Assembly: GCF_041053055.1 (NCBI RefSeq)
Contig: NZ_CP163443.1
Span: 6,059,001-6,123,000 of the forward strand
Reading direction: 5' to 3'
Length of the DNA: 64,000 nt
Source: Streptomyces sp. R41
GTDB taxonomy: Bacteria; Actinomycetota; Actinomycetes; Streptomycetales; Streptomycetaceae
Below the pieces are notes generated by a model, which was not told the DNA's origin, did not search any database, and saw only the letters and a program-made list of their open reading frames with translations. Shown piece by piece: positions 1-8,466 of the stretch (position 1 is the stretch's first letter; each line of letters starts with the position of its first letter). A program made the position numbers and the translations under genes.

Positions 1-1
1 C

Positions 2-985
2 TCACCCGACGGTGATCGAGTCCAGCTTCTCGCGTAGATAAACATGAGAGTCGACGGGTTCGTACGCGACGCGGCCCACGGGAGCGGGCACGGACTCCAC
101 GACCGTCCCCGGTGTGCACTCGCCGAAGTAGACGAGGGAGATCAGCTCCTCGGCGGGGGCGTCGGCGGGCGGCGGCAGTACGCGGTGCCGTCCTGAGCGC
201 CAGCGGTCGCCGGTCCAGCGGGCCATCAGATCGCCGATGTTGATGGTGAACGCCTCCGGGTCGAAGGGCGCGTCCTCCCAGCCGCCCTCGTCCGTGTAGA
301 CCTGCAGGCCGCCCTTGCCGGCCTGGCGGTCGAGGATCGTGACGGTGCCGAAGTCGGTGTGGGGGCCGATGCGGAACTGGCCCGGCTGGGGGTCCCCGAC
401 GACCTCCGTGCCCGGATACCAGTTGATGTTGAAGCCGTACGTCGGATGGTCCATGTGCTTGGTGAAGAAGTCCGGCTCCAGGCCGAGGGCCTCGCCCAGG
501 AGGGCCAGGAGGTGGTTCTCCAGCTCGCCCATCCTCGTCAGGTACTCCTCGCAGAGCTTCTGGAGTTCCGGGGCCTCGGCGGGCCAGACGTTCGGTGCGT
601 ACCATTCCGCGTTGATCTCCGGGTCCTCGAAGGGCTCGTGGGTCGCGAAGGTGAGCGACTCCTTGAGGTCCGGTGGGGTCTCCGTACCCTCCGAGTAGCC
701 GTTGGCCTCGGCGCCCGGGCCCAGCCAGCCGCGGCCGCCGACCTGGGCCGCGTACGGCTGCTTCGTCTCGGCGGGGAGGGTGAAGAAGGCGCGGGCCGCC
801 TCGCGGATGCGGGTGCGCAGGGTCGGGTCCACGCCGTGGCCGGTCACCAGAAGGAAGCCCGCCGTCCGGAGGGCCCGGTCGACGGTGCGGGCGATGTCCG
901 CCCGGGCCTGAGGGTCTCCCGAGAGCCAGGGGCGCAAGTCGATGGTCGGGATGCGGGGGCCGGTCGGGGTCTTGGGCTCACTCAC
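2..985 (-). CDS. Isopenicillin-N-synthase-like Fe(II) dioxygenase
   Basis: A 327-residue protein of the IPNS/2-oxoglutarate-Fe(II) oxygenase family, cytosolic, substrate unknown. The N-terminal half (IPTIDLRPWL, then GFLLVTGHGV) is the typical DIOX_N region. The iron site is seen as HTDFGT near residue 208 and the distal histidine in GRHRVLPP near residue 265. The usual RxS motif that holds 2-oxoglutarate is not obvious: the equivalent stretch reads ELISLVYF, so the arginine seems replaced and the co-substrate is uncertain. The start ATG lies inside the end of the upstream cytosine deaminase gene (8-bp overlap), so the two are co-transcribed. A link to nucleobase oxidation is an inference from that coupling. 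Confidence 0.9.
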   Translation of the reverse strand: MSEPKTPTGPRIPTIDLRPWLSGDPQARADIARTVDRALRTAGFLLVTGHGVDPTLRTRIREAARAFFTLPAETKQPYAAQVGGRGWLGPGAEANGYSEGTETPPDLKESLTFATHEPFEDPEINAEWYAPNVWPAEAPELQKLCEEYLTRMGELENHLLALLGEALGLEPDFFTKHMDHPTYGFNINWYPGTEVVGDPQPGQFRIGPHTDFGTVTILDRQAGKGGLQVYTDEGGWEDAPFDPEAFTINIGDLMARWTGDRWRSGRHRVLPPPADAPAEELISLVYFGECTPGTVVESVPAPVGRVAYEPVDSHVYLREKLDSITVG

Positions 986-1448
986 CGATGTCCTCGTTCC
1001 ACAGTGCCGGGTTGTTCTTGATGAAGTCGCGCATCAGGGACGTGCACTCGGGGTCGTCCAGCAGCACGATCTCCACGCCGTGCTCGGCCAGCCAGTCGTG
1101 GCCGCCCCGGAAGGTCTCGGCCTCGCCGATCACGACCCGGGAGATGCCGAACTGGCGGACCAGACCGCTGCAGTACCAGCACGGCGAGAGGGTCGTCACC
1201 ATGGTCGTACCCCGGTAGGTGCGCTGCCGTCCGGCGGCGCGGAAGGCGGCCGTCTCGGCGTGCGTCGAGGGGTCGTCGTCCTGGACGCGGCGGTTGTGGC
1301 CGCGGCCGAGGAGGGTGCCGTCCGCGCCGTACAGCGCGGCCCCGATCGGGATGCCGCCCTCGGCGAGTCCGGCGCGGGCCTCCTCGACGGCGGTGGCGAG
1401 CCATGCGCGTGCCTGTGCCGGGTCGACCGGTTGATCGATGCGCTCCAT
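978..1448 (-). CDS. Cytosine deaminase, yeast Fcy1-like
   Basis: A 156-residue zinc hydrolase of the cytidine-deaminase fold. His63 and Glu65 (HAE) and Cys90/Cys93 (SPCWYC) form the zinc and proton-shuttle site. The tail NPALWNEDIGE closely resembles the end of yeast cytosine deaminase Fcy1, which converts cytosine to uracil, so that activity is favoured over guanine or tRNA-adenosine deamination. I chose ATG 1448 because AGGAGAG precedes it; the reading frame is open further upstream but without support. It is divergent from the PucR regulator gene (about 100 bp between starts), which probably controls it, and an NCS1 nucleobase permease lies at 8.5 kb. Confidence 0.88.
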   Translation of the reverse strand: MERIDQPVDPAQARAWLATAVEEARAGLAEGGIPIGAALYGADGTLLGRGHNRRVQDDDPSTHAETAAFRAAGRQRTYRGTTMVTTLSPCWYCSGLVRQFGISRVVIGEAETFRGGHDWLAEHGVEIVLLDDPECTSLMRDFIKNNPALWNEDIGE

Positions 1449-1549
1449 GACTCCACTCTCCTGTGGCCGAAACACGAGGGCAACGTGCGGAAAGTACTCT
1501 CCGGGCAACCCGCACCCGGACGGACTGTCAGCGCCTGAAGGAGGCTCCC

Positions 1550-3007
1550 GTGCCCGCACTCACCCTCCGCGACATCCTGGCCCTCGATCCCGTCCGCTGC
1601 ACGGAGCCCGAAGTCCTCGCGGGCGAGGGCGCCTTGGACCGGCCCGTGCGGTGGGTGCACTCCAGCGAGGTGTACGAGGGCGCGAACTTCCTCGACGGCG
1701 GCGAGCTGCTCCTCACCAACGGCTTCGGGCTCACCGACGCCGACGAGGGGACCCGGCGGCGGTACGTCCGTGAGCTGGCCGCGCGCGGCGCCGCCGGGCT
1801 CGCGGTGGAGGTCGGGCGCTCACTGGTGCTGATGCCCGAGGAGGTCGCCGACGAGGCCCGCCGGCTGGGGCTCCCGCTGCTGGCCCTGCACCGCGTGGTG
1901 CCGTTCGTGCGCATCACCGAGGCCGCGAACCGGGCGATCGTGGCGCGCGGCCTGTCGGGGCGCGGTTCCGCCGTACGTCCCTGGGGCGACGACCATGCCG
2001 CCGCCCTGCTGGCCGACCTCGCCGACGGGCAGGCGCTCAACCAGCCCGAGGTGGAGGCCCGCGCGGCGCTCGCCGGGTTCCATCCGGGGGCGGGGGCACG
2101 GCTGATCGGGGTGTCGGTGCACGGCGCGCGGGACCTGGGCGTGATCGACCGCGCGGCGCGGGCGCTGGGCGGCGCCTCGGTGCTGCGAGCGGTGTTTCCG
2201 GGGGATGTGCTGGCGTTGCTGGCCATGGCGGGGACGGGGGCGTGGGAGGTGGGGGTGCGCGGCGGCGCGCAGTCCGACGCCGCACACCGGGTGACGCCGG
2301 GGGAGGCGCGCGGCCGCGGACAGGCCGACAGCGCCCCCGGGGCGGCACTGGGCGGCGCGCGGAGCGGGGCCCGCGCCGCCACACGGGCCAGGACCGCTCA
2401 GCGCACCGCGCACGCCGGATCTCGGCCGGGCAGCGCACGCGACCCCGTCCGCGCCGTGCAGGACGCCTTCCGCGGCGCCGCCGAGCCGGGCCTGACCGTG
2501 GCCGTCGGGCACGCGGTCGCCGCGGGGAGCGGCTGGCTGCGGTGGAGCGAGACGCTGCGGGCGGCGCGTACGACGCTGGAGCTGGCGCTCACCGTGCCGT
2601 CGGCCGAGCCCGCCCTGTGCGAGGGCCCGCTGGTGACCTCCTCGCGCGCCCTCACGCTGGAGCGGGAGCTGACCCGCGGCGGCGTCGACGCCAACCGCGA
2701 CCGGCTCGCCCGGCTGGTCCAGCACACCCTGGGCCCCCTGCTGGCCTGGGAGGCGGCGCACCCCAGCGACCTCGTCCGCACCTTGGAGGTCCACCTCCGG
2801 CACGGCTGCTCGCCCACCCGGACGGCCGCCCTCCTGCACATCGGTCGCCAGTCGCTCTACCAGCGCCTGGAGCGCATCGAGTCCCTGCTCGGCCTGGAGA
2901 TCGACGACCCCGATCTGCTCGGCGACCTCCTCACGGCGCTGTGCGCCCACCGGATCGGGCGCGGGGCGACGGCGGCGACGGGCGAGGGCCTGCGCACGGT
3001 GGCCTGA
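1550..3007 (+). CDS. PucR-family transcriptional regulator
   Basis: A 485-residue cytosolic regulator. The N-terminus (LTLRDILALDP through about residue 130) is the PucR ligand-sensing domain found in purine catabolism regulators. The C-terminal 60 residues (VRTLEVHLRHGCSPTRTAA, then LYQRLERIESLLG) are the PucR/CdaR helix-turn-helix. The middle (about residues 245-300) is an Ala/Arg/Gly-rich low-complexity insert. GTG 1550 is preferred because GAAGGAGG stands 5 nt upstream and the family starts at this point. It is divergent from the cytosine deaminase-oxygenase pair, which makes local control of nucleobase salvage or degradation likely. Confidence 0.87.
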   Translation: MPALTLRDILALDPVRCTEPEVLAGEGALDRPVRWVHSSEVYEGANFLDGGELLLTNGFGLTDADEGTRRRYVRELAARGAAGLAVEVGRSLVLMPEEVADEARRLGLPLLALHRVVPFVRITEAANRAIVARGLSGRGSAVRPWGDDHAAALLADLADGQALNQPEVEARAALAGFHPGAGARLIGVSVHGARDLGVIDRAARALGGASVLRAVFPGDVLALLAMAGTGAWEVGVRGGAQSDAAHRVTPGEARGRGQADSAPGAALGGARSGARAATRARTAQRTAHAGSRPGSARDPVRAVQDAFRGAAEPGLTVAVGHAVAAGSGWLRWSETLRAARTTLELALTVPSAEPALCEGPLVTSSRALTLERELTRGGVDANRDRLARLVQHTLGPLLAWEAAHPSDLVRTLEVHLRHGCSPTRTAALLHIGRQSLYQRLERIESLLGLEIDDPDLLGDLLTALCAHRIGRGATAATGEGLRTVA

Positions 3008-3010
3008 CGG

Positions 3011-4123
3011 TCAGCGGCAGCCGGCCCGCGCGTACTGCCGGGCCAGCGCGTGGAAGGACTCCTTCGGTTCCCAGTGCCAGCCGGAGGCCGGGTCGCCGGG
3101 GCGGTCCTTGATGGCCTTGACGATGCTGTAGCTCGCCATGTCGAGGTCGTGGCGCGGGTCGTGGGGGAGGTGCGGGGCGTCCGCGTTGACGAAGGTGTAC
3201 GCCATCGCCGAATACAGCCCCATCGACTCGAACACCGAGAGCACGTCCGTCAGATACGCGGCCTGGGCGCGCTCACTTCGCACCAGGCCGCCCTTGATCT
3301 CGGGCGGCTCCTTCGTGTAGTCGACGACGTCCCAGCCCATGCCGCCCTGCTCCGGGGCGCCCTTGAAGGTGCAGCAGCCGAACTCCATGATGGCGACCGG
3401 CTTCCCGAAGCGACAGAACGAGGCAAGATCGCGTACGTAGTCCTCGCGGCGCCGGAAGTACGAGTAGTAGTCGATGCCCACGAGGTCGAAGAGTCCCCAG
3501 TCGACGTCCTCGTCCTGCGCGGCCGCGTACGTCAGCCGCCCGCGGAAGACGGACCGGCCGACCGCCGCCGCCTTCGCGGTGAACCGGCGCAGGCGGCGGG
3601 CCACTTGTACGGGATCGAAGTTGCCCTTGAGCAGGTTCTCGACACGTTCCTGGGCGTTGGCGCCGGGCACGATGCCGGGGACGTACAGCAGGAACTCGCA
3701 GCCGACGCTGAGGTGCACCCCGGCGCCGTGCCGCCGCAACCGCTCGGCGAAGCGGCCCGTCTCGGCGAGATGGTCGAGGATCTCCCGCTCCGGAACGTCG
3801 CCCAGGGTCGGTTCGAGCCAGACGTTCAGCCCGCGCTCCGCCGCCTCGGCCGCCGTGGCGGTGAGCCGTTCGACGCCGTCGCCGGTGACCTTGACGGAGT
3901 CGGCGTGCAGGTCGTGTGCGATGGCGCGCAGGTCCGCGCGCATGCGCCGGGCGCTCCACGCCGTGCCGGGCGTCTCCCCTGCGCCGACCTCGTAGACCAC
4001 GCCCCGGTGGGTCAGCCCTCGGGGCCGGCCACCCGTCGCCGCGGCCCGCCCGACGGGCAGCACCGTCGCACCCCCGATCGCCGCGGCCATCCCCAGGAAC
4101 CGTGCCCGGCTGATTCCCCGCAT
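3011..4123 (-). CDS. Secreted TIM-barrel-like protein, function unknown
   Basis: A 370-residue exported protein. The N-terminus has a Tat-like stretch (ISRARFLGM, without a true twin Arg) and a hydrophobic core ending near AAATGG. The mature part alternates beta and alpha elements typical of a (beta/alpha)8 glycoside-hydrolase-like barrel: VWLEPTLGD, LSVGCEFLLY, LVGIDYYSYF, VAIMEFGCCTF, AMAYTFVNAD. The acidic EF motifs (CEF, MEFG) sit where clan-A hydrolases keep catalytic acids, but I cannot assign a substrate. ATG 4123 is chosen over an upstream TTG because GGGAGG precedes it. It converges with pucR with a 3-nt gap. Relatives are often left as hypothetical or mislabelled abortive infection proteins. 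Confidence 0.7.
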   Translation of the reverse strand: MRGISRARFLGMAAAIGGATVLPVGRAAATGGRPRGLTHRGVVYEVGAGETPGTAWSARRMRADLRAIAHDLHADSVKVTGDGVERLTATAAEAAERGLNVWLEPTLGDVPEREILDHLAETGRFAERLRRHGAGVHLSVGCEFLLYVPGIVPGANAQERVENLLKGNFDPVQVARRLRRFTAKAAAVGRSVFRGRLTYAAAQDEDVDWGLFDLVGIDYYSYFRRREDYVRDLASFCRFGKPVAIMEFGCCTFKGAPEQGGMGWDVVDYTKEPPEIKGGLVRSERAQAAYLTDVLSVFESMGLYSAMAYTFVNADAPHLPHDPRHDLDMASYSIVKAIKDRPGDPASGWHWEPKESFHALARQYARAGCR

Positions 4124-4236
4124 CGCGCCTCCCAACGCCGTCGTGGCCCCCAGTCTGGGAAGCGGCCGGTCGTCGCGTCGTCCGCCGATGGTCTACGGAC
4201 GGCGAACGAAGGGATGAATCCGGGCGCGACTTATGA

Positions 4237-4638
4237 CGCCGGAAGAGTGTTTTCACCTCGATCGCTCCCCCCGAGCCCGCGCCCGCGCGCACGCGTTGGC
4301 ACGGCAAGCTGACCCTGGACGGCACCGCAGGAGTCCGAGGCTGGTGGATGGACGGCGTCCCGCCGGGCCGGGCACCCCTCGGCGACCTCGCGATCCGTGG
4401 TCCCCAGGAGGTCTACGGTGCCTACGCGATCGTCGCGTGGAACGCCTCCGCCGCACCGGGAGCGCAGCAGTGCTCCGACCTGCTGAACAGCAACCCGGGC
4501 CAACAGCAAGTCGACGTTCAGGTCGGCGACATGGCCTGTTTCACCACCGAGGGAGGCCGCACCGGCTACCTCATCGTGACCGGCACCCCGGATCCCGACC
4601 ACCTCACTATCGAGGCCACGGTCTGGAGCGGTGCCTGA
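4237..4638 (+). pseudogene. C-terminal relic of a beta-rich protein
   Basis: The frame is open from just after a TGA at 4234 and reads about 133 codons to a stop at 4636. It contains TRWHGKLTLDG, VPPGRAPLGDL, CSDLLNSNPG and VGDMACFTTEGG. This looks like the intact C-terminal domain of a larger cell-surface or kinase-associated protein. No plausible start with a ribosome binding site exists before the conserved-looking part: the first ATG (4348) lies inside it and has no Shine-Dalgarno sequence. Two cysteines could form a disulfide. I read it as a 5'-truncated gene, but a small independent gene from 4348 (96 residues) cannot be excluded. Confidence 0.45.
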
Positions 4639-4672
4639 CCCGAGCCCTGCCCGATCGGACCCCTGGTGGCGG

Positions 4673-5644
4673 CTACGAGACCCGCAGCAGCAGCTTGCCC
4701 GTGCTGCTGCGGGTTCCCATCAGGCGGTGGGCCTCGCTCGCCTCCTCCAGCCCGAACTCCGCGGTCACCGGCAGGGATACAACGCCTTCGACCACGGTCC
4801 GGAACGCCTTCTCGGCGATCGCGCGCAGCTCACCCGGTGCCGTCTTGGCCAGCCCGAGGATGGAGAACCCGGCGACCGACAGCCCCGTCGGATAGAGCTC
4901 CGGCTGCCCCACCGTCCACGGCTCGGCCGAGCTCGCGTTGCCGAAGGAGACCAGGCGCCCGAAGGGGGCGAGAGACGCGAGGCTGCCCCGGAACGTCTCG
5001 CCGCCGACCGGGTCCAGAGCCAGCTCGACGCCCCGGCCGCTCGTCGCGGCTCGAACTTCCTCCGTGAAGGAGCCGACGAAGACCTCGTCGTACCCGTACT
5101 CCAGCGCGTACTTCGCCTTGGCCTCGGCGGACACGACGCCGTACACCGCCCCGGCCCCCGCCGCCTTCGCCAACTGCCCGGCCACCGTGCCGATTCCGCC
5201 CGCCGCGCCCTGCACGAGCACCGTCTCGCCGGGCTGGAGCCGGCCCACCGTGTGGATGAGGGCGTACGCCGTCGGAAGCACGGTCGGCAGAGTGGCACCG
5301 GTGCGCAGGTCCACGCCCTCCGGCAACGGGAAGACGGTCACCGCGTCGGCCACCGTCACTTCGGCGTACGCGCCGCCCTCCGTCAGGGCGGCGACCTCCT
5401 GGCCGACCCGCAGCCCCTCGACGCCCGCGCCGACCGTCCGGATCCGGCCCGAGACCTCAAGTCCAGGACGGAAAGGGAGACTTGATACGCGGTAGCCCTC
5501 CGAGCGCGCCTTCAGGTCCGCGAAGTTCACGCCGACGTAGGCCACGTCGATGCTCACCTGCCCCGGGCCGGGCTCGGGGACCTCCGCCTCCACGGCCTCG
5601 AGGACCTCAGGACCGCCGTACTCCAGGAACTCAACCGCGCGCAT
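4673..5644 (-). CDS. NADPH:quinone oxidoreductase (zinc-less MDR)
   Basis: A 323-residue medium-chain dehydrogenase/reductase of the quinone oxidoreductase (QOR) class. It starts MRAVEFLEYGGPEVL, carries the GroES-like fold in the first 120 residues and the NADPH-binding glycine motif QGAAGGIGTVAGQLA near residues 145-160. The zinc ligands of alcohol dehydrogenases are absent. It probably reduces quinones or enones with NADPH in the cytosol. ATG 5644 is chosen as the family start; an in-frame GTG at 5653 is possible. It is divergent from an ArsR gene with a 44-bp palindromic operator between them, a common arrangement for electrophile- or thiol-responsive control. Confidence 0.88.
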   Translation of the reverse strand: MRAVEFLEYGGPEVLEAVEAEVPEPGPGQVSIDVAYVGVNFADLKARSEGYRVSSLPFRPGLEVSGRIRTVGAGVEGLRVGQEVAALTEGGAYAEVTVADAVTVFPLPEGVDLRTGATLPTVLPTAYALIHTVGRLQPGETVLVQGAAGGIGTVAGQLAKAAGAGAVYGVVSAEAKAKYALEYGYDEVFVGSFTEEVRAATSGRGVELALDPVGGETFRGSLASLAPFGRLVSFGNASSAEPWTVGQPELYPTGLSVAGFSILGLAKTAPGELRAIAEKAFRTVVEGVVSLPVTAEFGLEEASEAHRLMGTRSSTGKLLLRVS

Positions 5645-5673
5645 GGCACACACCCCTATCGAGTGCTCGACTG

Positions 5674-5717
5674 TTCAATGAAAAGCGAACACTCGGGAGT
5701 GTATGATTTTCATCGAA
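5674..5717. promoter_or_regulatory. 44-bp composite palindromic operator (qor/arsR)
   Basis: Two nested inverted repeats share one centre at 5695/5696. The inner one is ACACTC-GG-GAGTGT (5689-5702). The outer one is TTCAATGAAAA (5674-5684) against TTTTCATCGAA (5707-5717), 10 of 11 positions matching. A -10-like TATGAT (5702-5707) for the arsR side overlaps the right arm. It lies between divergent qor and arsR, so it is the likely ArsR operator repressing both. Confidence 0.75.
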
Positions 5718-5765
5718 CACTCTGCAAGCGGGAACGGCCGACGCAAGGGACCCAAGGAGGCGGGC

Positions 5766-6092
5766 ATGACGGAACGCACCAGTCATCGGGCGGCACCCGA
5801 GCACACCCACCCCGACGACGTCCCCGTGCCGACCGCCCTCGCCGCCCTCGCCGATCCCGTACGCATCACGCTCGTACGGGAGCTGGCGGGATCCCCCGAG
5901 TGGACGCGCAGCTGCGGCAGCTTCGATGTGCCGGTCGGCAAGGCGGCTCTCAGTCACCACTTCTCGGTGCTGCGCGGGGCGGGTCTTGTGGAGCAGCGGG
6001 ACGAAGGGGCCAAGCGCGTCAACCGCCTCCGTCGCGAGGAGTTCGACGCCCGCTTCCCTGGGCTGCTCGCGCTCGCGCTCCGCGAGGACTGA
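5766..6092 (+). CDS. ArsR-family repressor
   Basis: A 108-residue winged-helix repressor. ALADPVRITLVREL is the usual ArsR entry helix, and VGKAALSHHFSVLRGAGLVEQ is the recognition helix and wing start. The metal site CVC of classical ArsR is missing. A single cysteine in TRSCGSFDV lies before the recognition helix, so redox or electrophile sensing is possible but unproven. AAGGAGG 5 nt upstream supports ATG 5766. It probably controls itself and the divergent quinone oxidoreductase through the palindrome between them. A degenerate 13-bp tandem repeat begins in its last three codons and runs past the stop. Confidence 0.85.
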   Translation: MTERTSHRAAPEHTHPDDVPVPTALAALADPVRITLVRELAGSPEWTRSCGSFDVPVGKAALSHHFSVLRGAGLVEQRDEGAKRVNRLRREEFDARFPGLLALALRED

Positions 6093-6135
6093 GAACGAGG
6101 ACCGAGAACGAGGGCTGAGAGTGAGGGGCTGAGGG
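6084..6135 (+). repeat. Degenerate 13-bp tandem repeat, about 4 copies
   Basis: Units are GAGGACTGAGAAC (6084), GAGGACCGAGAAC (6097), GAGGGCTGAGAGT (6110) and a more diverged fourth (6123). The first unit includes the last two codons and the stop of arsR. The array is followed by the perfect palindrome TGAGCGCTCA. Confidence 0.7.
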
Positions 6136-6314
6136 CGTTGAGCGCTCAGCGCGGGGGCAACGGCCCGGTCCTGCTGATCACCCGTTCCGCCTGGTCGGCA
6201 TTCACGTCGGCTCTCCGCCGACCGACCGCCAGATCCTGTCCGGCAGCACCCGCACGGCTTCCTCCAGGTCCACGTCCCCGACCCCGGACAACCACCGTCG
6301 TGCGACGCCGATGA

Positions 6315-6575
6315 CCGAGCCCCGGCACCTGTCTCAACGGAACGCTGCCGGACTCCACGACCGCGCAGGAGGTCAGCGGTGTCGAGGAAGTCTCCTGCTC
6401 GGCGTCCGACGCCCACTACGAGGTGATCGAGACGATTCCTATGACGTCGGACATGAGTCGCTGCGACAGTAACTCCCGTACGCAGTATGCGTTTTCCTAT
6501 ACCTATACGCTCAGCGGGACGCCCATCAACCAGTACGTGTACTGCTTGATCGGCCTTGGCTCGTACGCGCGCTGA
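6315..6575 (+). pseudogene. C-terminal relic of a secreted Cys-containing protein
   Basis: The frame opens after a TGA at 6312 and gives 86 codons (GTCLNGTLPDSTTAQ, VEEVSCSASDAHYEV, SRCDSNSRTQ, NQYVYCLIGLGSYAR) ending in TGA at 6573. The pattern GTC..V.C..A.Y.V....C......YCL resembles the C-terminal domain of LppU/SCO3897-like surface proteins that often accompany Ser/Thr kinases in Streptomyces. There is no start codon before the conserved part, so the 5' end seems deleted. The preceding 180 bp (6136-6314) show no gene. The sequence ACGCGCGCTGAAA is repeated at the stop (6565 and 6584). Confidence 0.5.
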
Positions 6576-6606
6576 AACTCATACGCGCGCTGAAAGAAGA
6601 GTGACC

Positions 6607-8436
6607 GTGAACGGGGAAAACGGGGCAGGCGTGACAGATCTCAACGGCAGCGGAGCCGAGCCGCTGGAGGCGGAGGATCCGCGGTGGATCGGGGCGATCC
6701 CGCTGGTGGGCCGGCTCGGGTCCGGCGGCATGGGACGGGTGTATCTCGGGGTCCACGAGGGGCGGTACGCCGCCGTCAAGCAGGTGCTGCCCTCGGTCGT
6801 CGCCGAGGACAAGGACTTCCTGCGGCGCTTCGGACATGAGCTGGACAATCTCTCCCGGCTGCCCGAGGAGGCCACCGCGCCGCTGCTCGCCAGTGACCGC
6901 GGGGCGCGGCCACCGTGGTTCGCCACCGCGTACGTTCCCGGGCTCACCCTCAGAGAGGCCGTCGAACTGCACGGGCATCCGCTGCCCGCCGACGCGCTGT
7001 GGCTGCTGCTGCGGGAGGCGGCCTCGGGTCTTGCCGCGGTGCACGCGCTGGACATGGTGCACCGGGACCTCAAGCCGTCCAACGTCATGCTGACCCTCGA
7101 CGGCCTCACCCTCATCGACTTCGGTGTCGCCCGTGCCGCGGAACAGAGCCAGCTGACCAGGACCGGCATCGTCGTGGGCACGCCCGCCTACATGTCGCCC
7201 GAACAGGCCTCGGGAACACGGCGGTTGAGCGGTGCCGTCGATGTGTTCGCGCTGGGGTCGATGGCCGCGTACGCGGCGTGCGGCCGACCGCCTTTCGGCG
7301 ACGACTCCGGGCACGCCGTGCTGTACCGCATCGTCCACGAGGAGCCCGACCTGGCTCCTCTGCGCGCGCTGGATCCTGAACTTGCCGAGGTCGTCGCGGC
7401 CTGCCTCGACAAGGATCCCGAGGGCCGCCCCACCGCCGCCGAGCTCGCTGAACTCGCCTCCCAGCATGGGCCGTTCGCCGATCCGCCGTGGCCGGAGACC
7501 ATCGCCGAGCCGCTGTCCGAGCGGGCCGCCTTCGCCGCGACGGTCCCGGAGGCCGACGCGCTGCCCGCCCCCGCCCCGACCCTGCCCTCCGCCGAGCCGG
7601 AGCCGAAGGAAGACGAGAAGGAGGAGTCGAAGCCGGGTCCGGAGGCCGCCGTCCCGGACCCGAAGCGACGCGAACGCCGTCGGACCCGCGTCCTGTTCGC
7701 CGTCGTTCCCGTCGTGGTGGTGGCGACCGGCACGACCCTCGCCATCCGGTTGCTGCCGTACACGTCCTCGCCCGACGACGAGGCACGGTCCACCCCCTCC
7801 ACCTCGGTCTCGGCGTCGCTCGACCCCACGCAGTCGTCCTCGGGCGCGAGCCCCTCGGGCACGGCGAAGTCGCCGTCCTCGTCGGCGGATCAGGGCAAGG
7901 GCAAGAACAAGGGGACAGGCGGAACGCAGGCGGACGCCGGGGGTACGGGGACAGGCGCGCAGGACAACTCCGGCGGCTCCGACACCTCGGACGGCTCGAA
8001 CGGTTCGGGCGAAAGCGGTAGCAGTTCAGGAAGTTCCGGCGGTACGTCCGGCAGCACCTCGACGAAAGCCCCCCCGGCAGGCGGCTACTACCAGCTCAAG
8101 AACGGCAGCGACGGCCAGTGCCTGGTGATGAGCGCCTACAGCGGCCCGGTCCTCGGAGATTGTTCGGACAGCCCGGCGTCCTCATGGGCCTACAAGACCG
8201 TGTCGGACGGCACTTTCCACGTGGTCAACGAGCACACCGGCACGTGTCTGAGCGTGAGCGCCTACAACATCGTGTCGGCCGATTGCGACCAGAGCACCCA
8301 GCTGTCCTGGCGCACGGGCTCCGGCGGCACCCTGCAGAACATGTACAACAGCCGGTGCCTCGACGAGTCCGCCGGCTGGCCGGTCACCTCGACCTGCGTG
8401 TCCGGGACGGCGTCGCAGCGCTGGACGCGGGTATGA
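6607..8436 (+). CDS. Transmembrane Ser/Thr kinase with ricin-type lectin domain
   Basis: About 609 residues. The cytosolic Hanks-type kinase domain spans roughly residues 33-285: glycine loop LGSGGMGRVYLG, lysine in AAVKQVL, HRDLKPSN near 151, DFG near 170, GTPAYMSPEQ activation segment. A charged linker leads to one membrane helix (VLFAVVPVVVVATGTTLAI, about 361-380). Outside the cell follow a Ser/Gly/Thr-rich stalk and a ricin B-type beta-trefoil (about 491-609; paired cysteines in GQCLVMS, GTCLSVS, SRCLDES and QRWTRV at the end). The kinase may therefore sense glycans. GTG 6607 is taken because AGAAGAG lies 5 nt before it; GTG 6601 is an alternative. Confidence 0.85.
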   Translation: MNGENGAGVTDLNGSGAEPLEAEDPRWIGAIPLVGRLGSGGMGRVYLGVHEGRYAAVKQVLPSVVAEDKDFLRRFGHELDNLSRLPEEATAPLLASDRGARPPWFATAYVPGLTLREAVELHGHPLPADALWLLLREAASGLAAVHALDMVHRDLKPSNVMLTLDGLTLIDFGVARAAEQSQLTRTGIVVGTPAYMSPEQASGTRRLSGAVDVFALGSMAAYAACGRPPFGDDSGHAVLYRIVHEEPDLAPLRALDPELAEVVAACLDKDPEGRPTAAELAELASQHGPFADPPWPETIAEPLSERAAFAATVPEADALPAPAPTLPSAEPEPKEDEKEESKPGPEAAVPDPKRRERRRTRVLFAVVPVVVVATGTTLAIRLLPYTSSPDDEARSTPSTSVSASLDPTQSSSGASPSGTAKSPSSSADQGKGKNKGTGGTQADAGGTGTGAQDNSGGSDTSDGSNGSGESGSSSGSSGGTSGSTSTKAPPAGGYYQLKNGSDGQCLVMSAYSGPVLGDCSDSPASSWAYKTVSDGTFHVVNEHTGTCLSVSAYNIVSADCDQSTQLSWRTGSGGTLQNMYNSRCLDESAGWPVTSTCVSGTASQRWTRV

Positions 8437-8466
8437 CGCACGTCGCCCGCCGGCGGACTCAGGGGC

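Noticed and set aside
3011..4123. Annotation as phage abortive-infection protein
   Set aside because: The protein has an export signal and barrel-like pattern and no neighbour suggests phage defence; I keep it as unknown.
6146..6358. 70-codon minus-strand frame upstream of the lectin kinase
   Set aside because: Overlaps the relic on the other strand, Arg/Gly-rich, no ribosome binding site.
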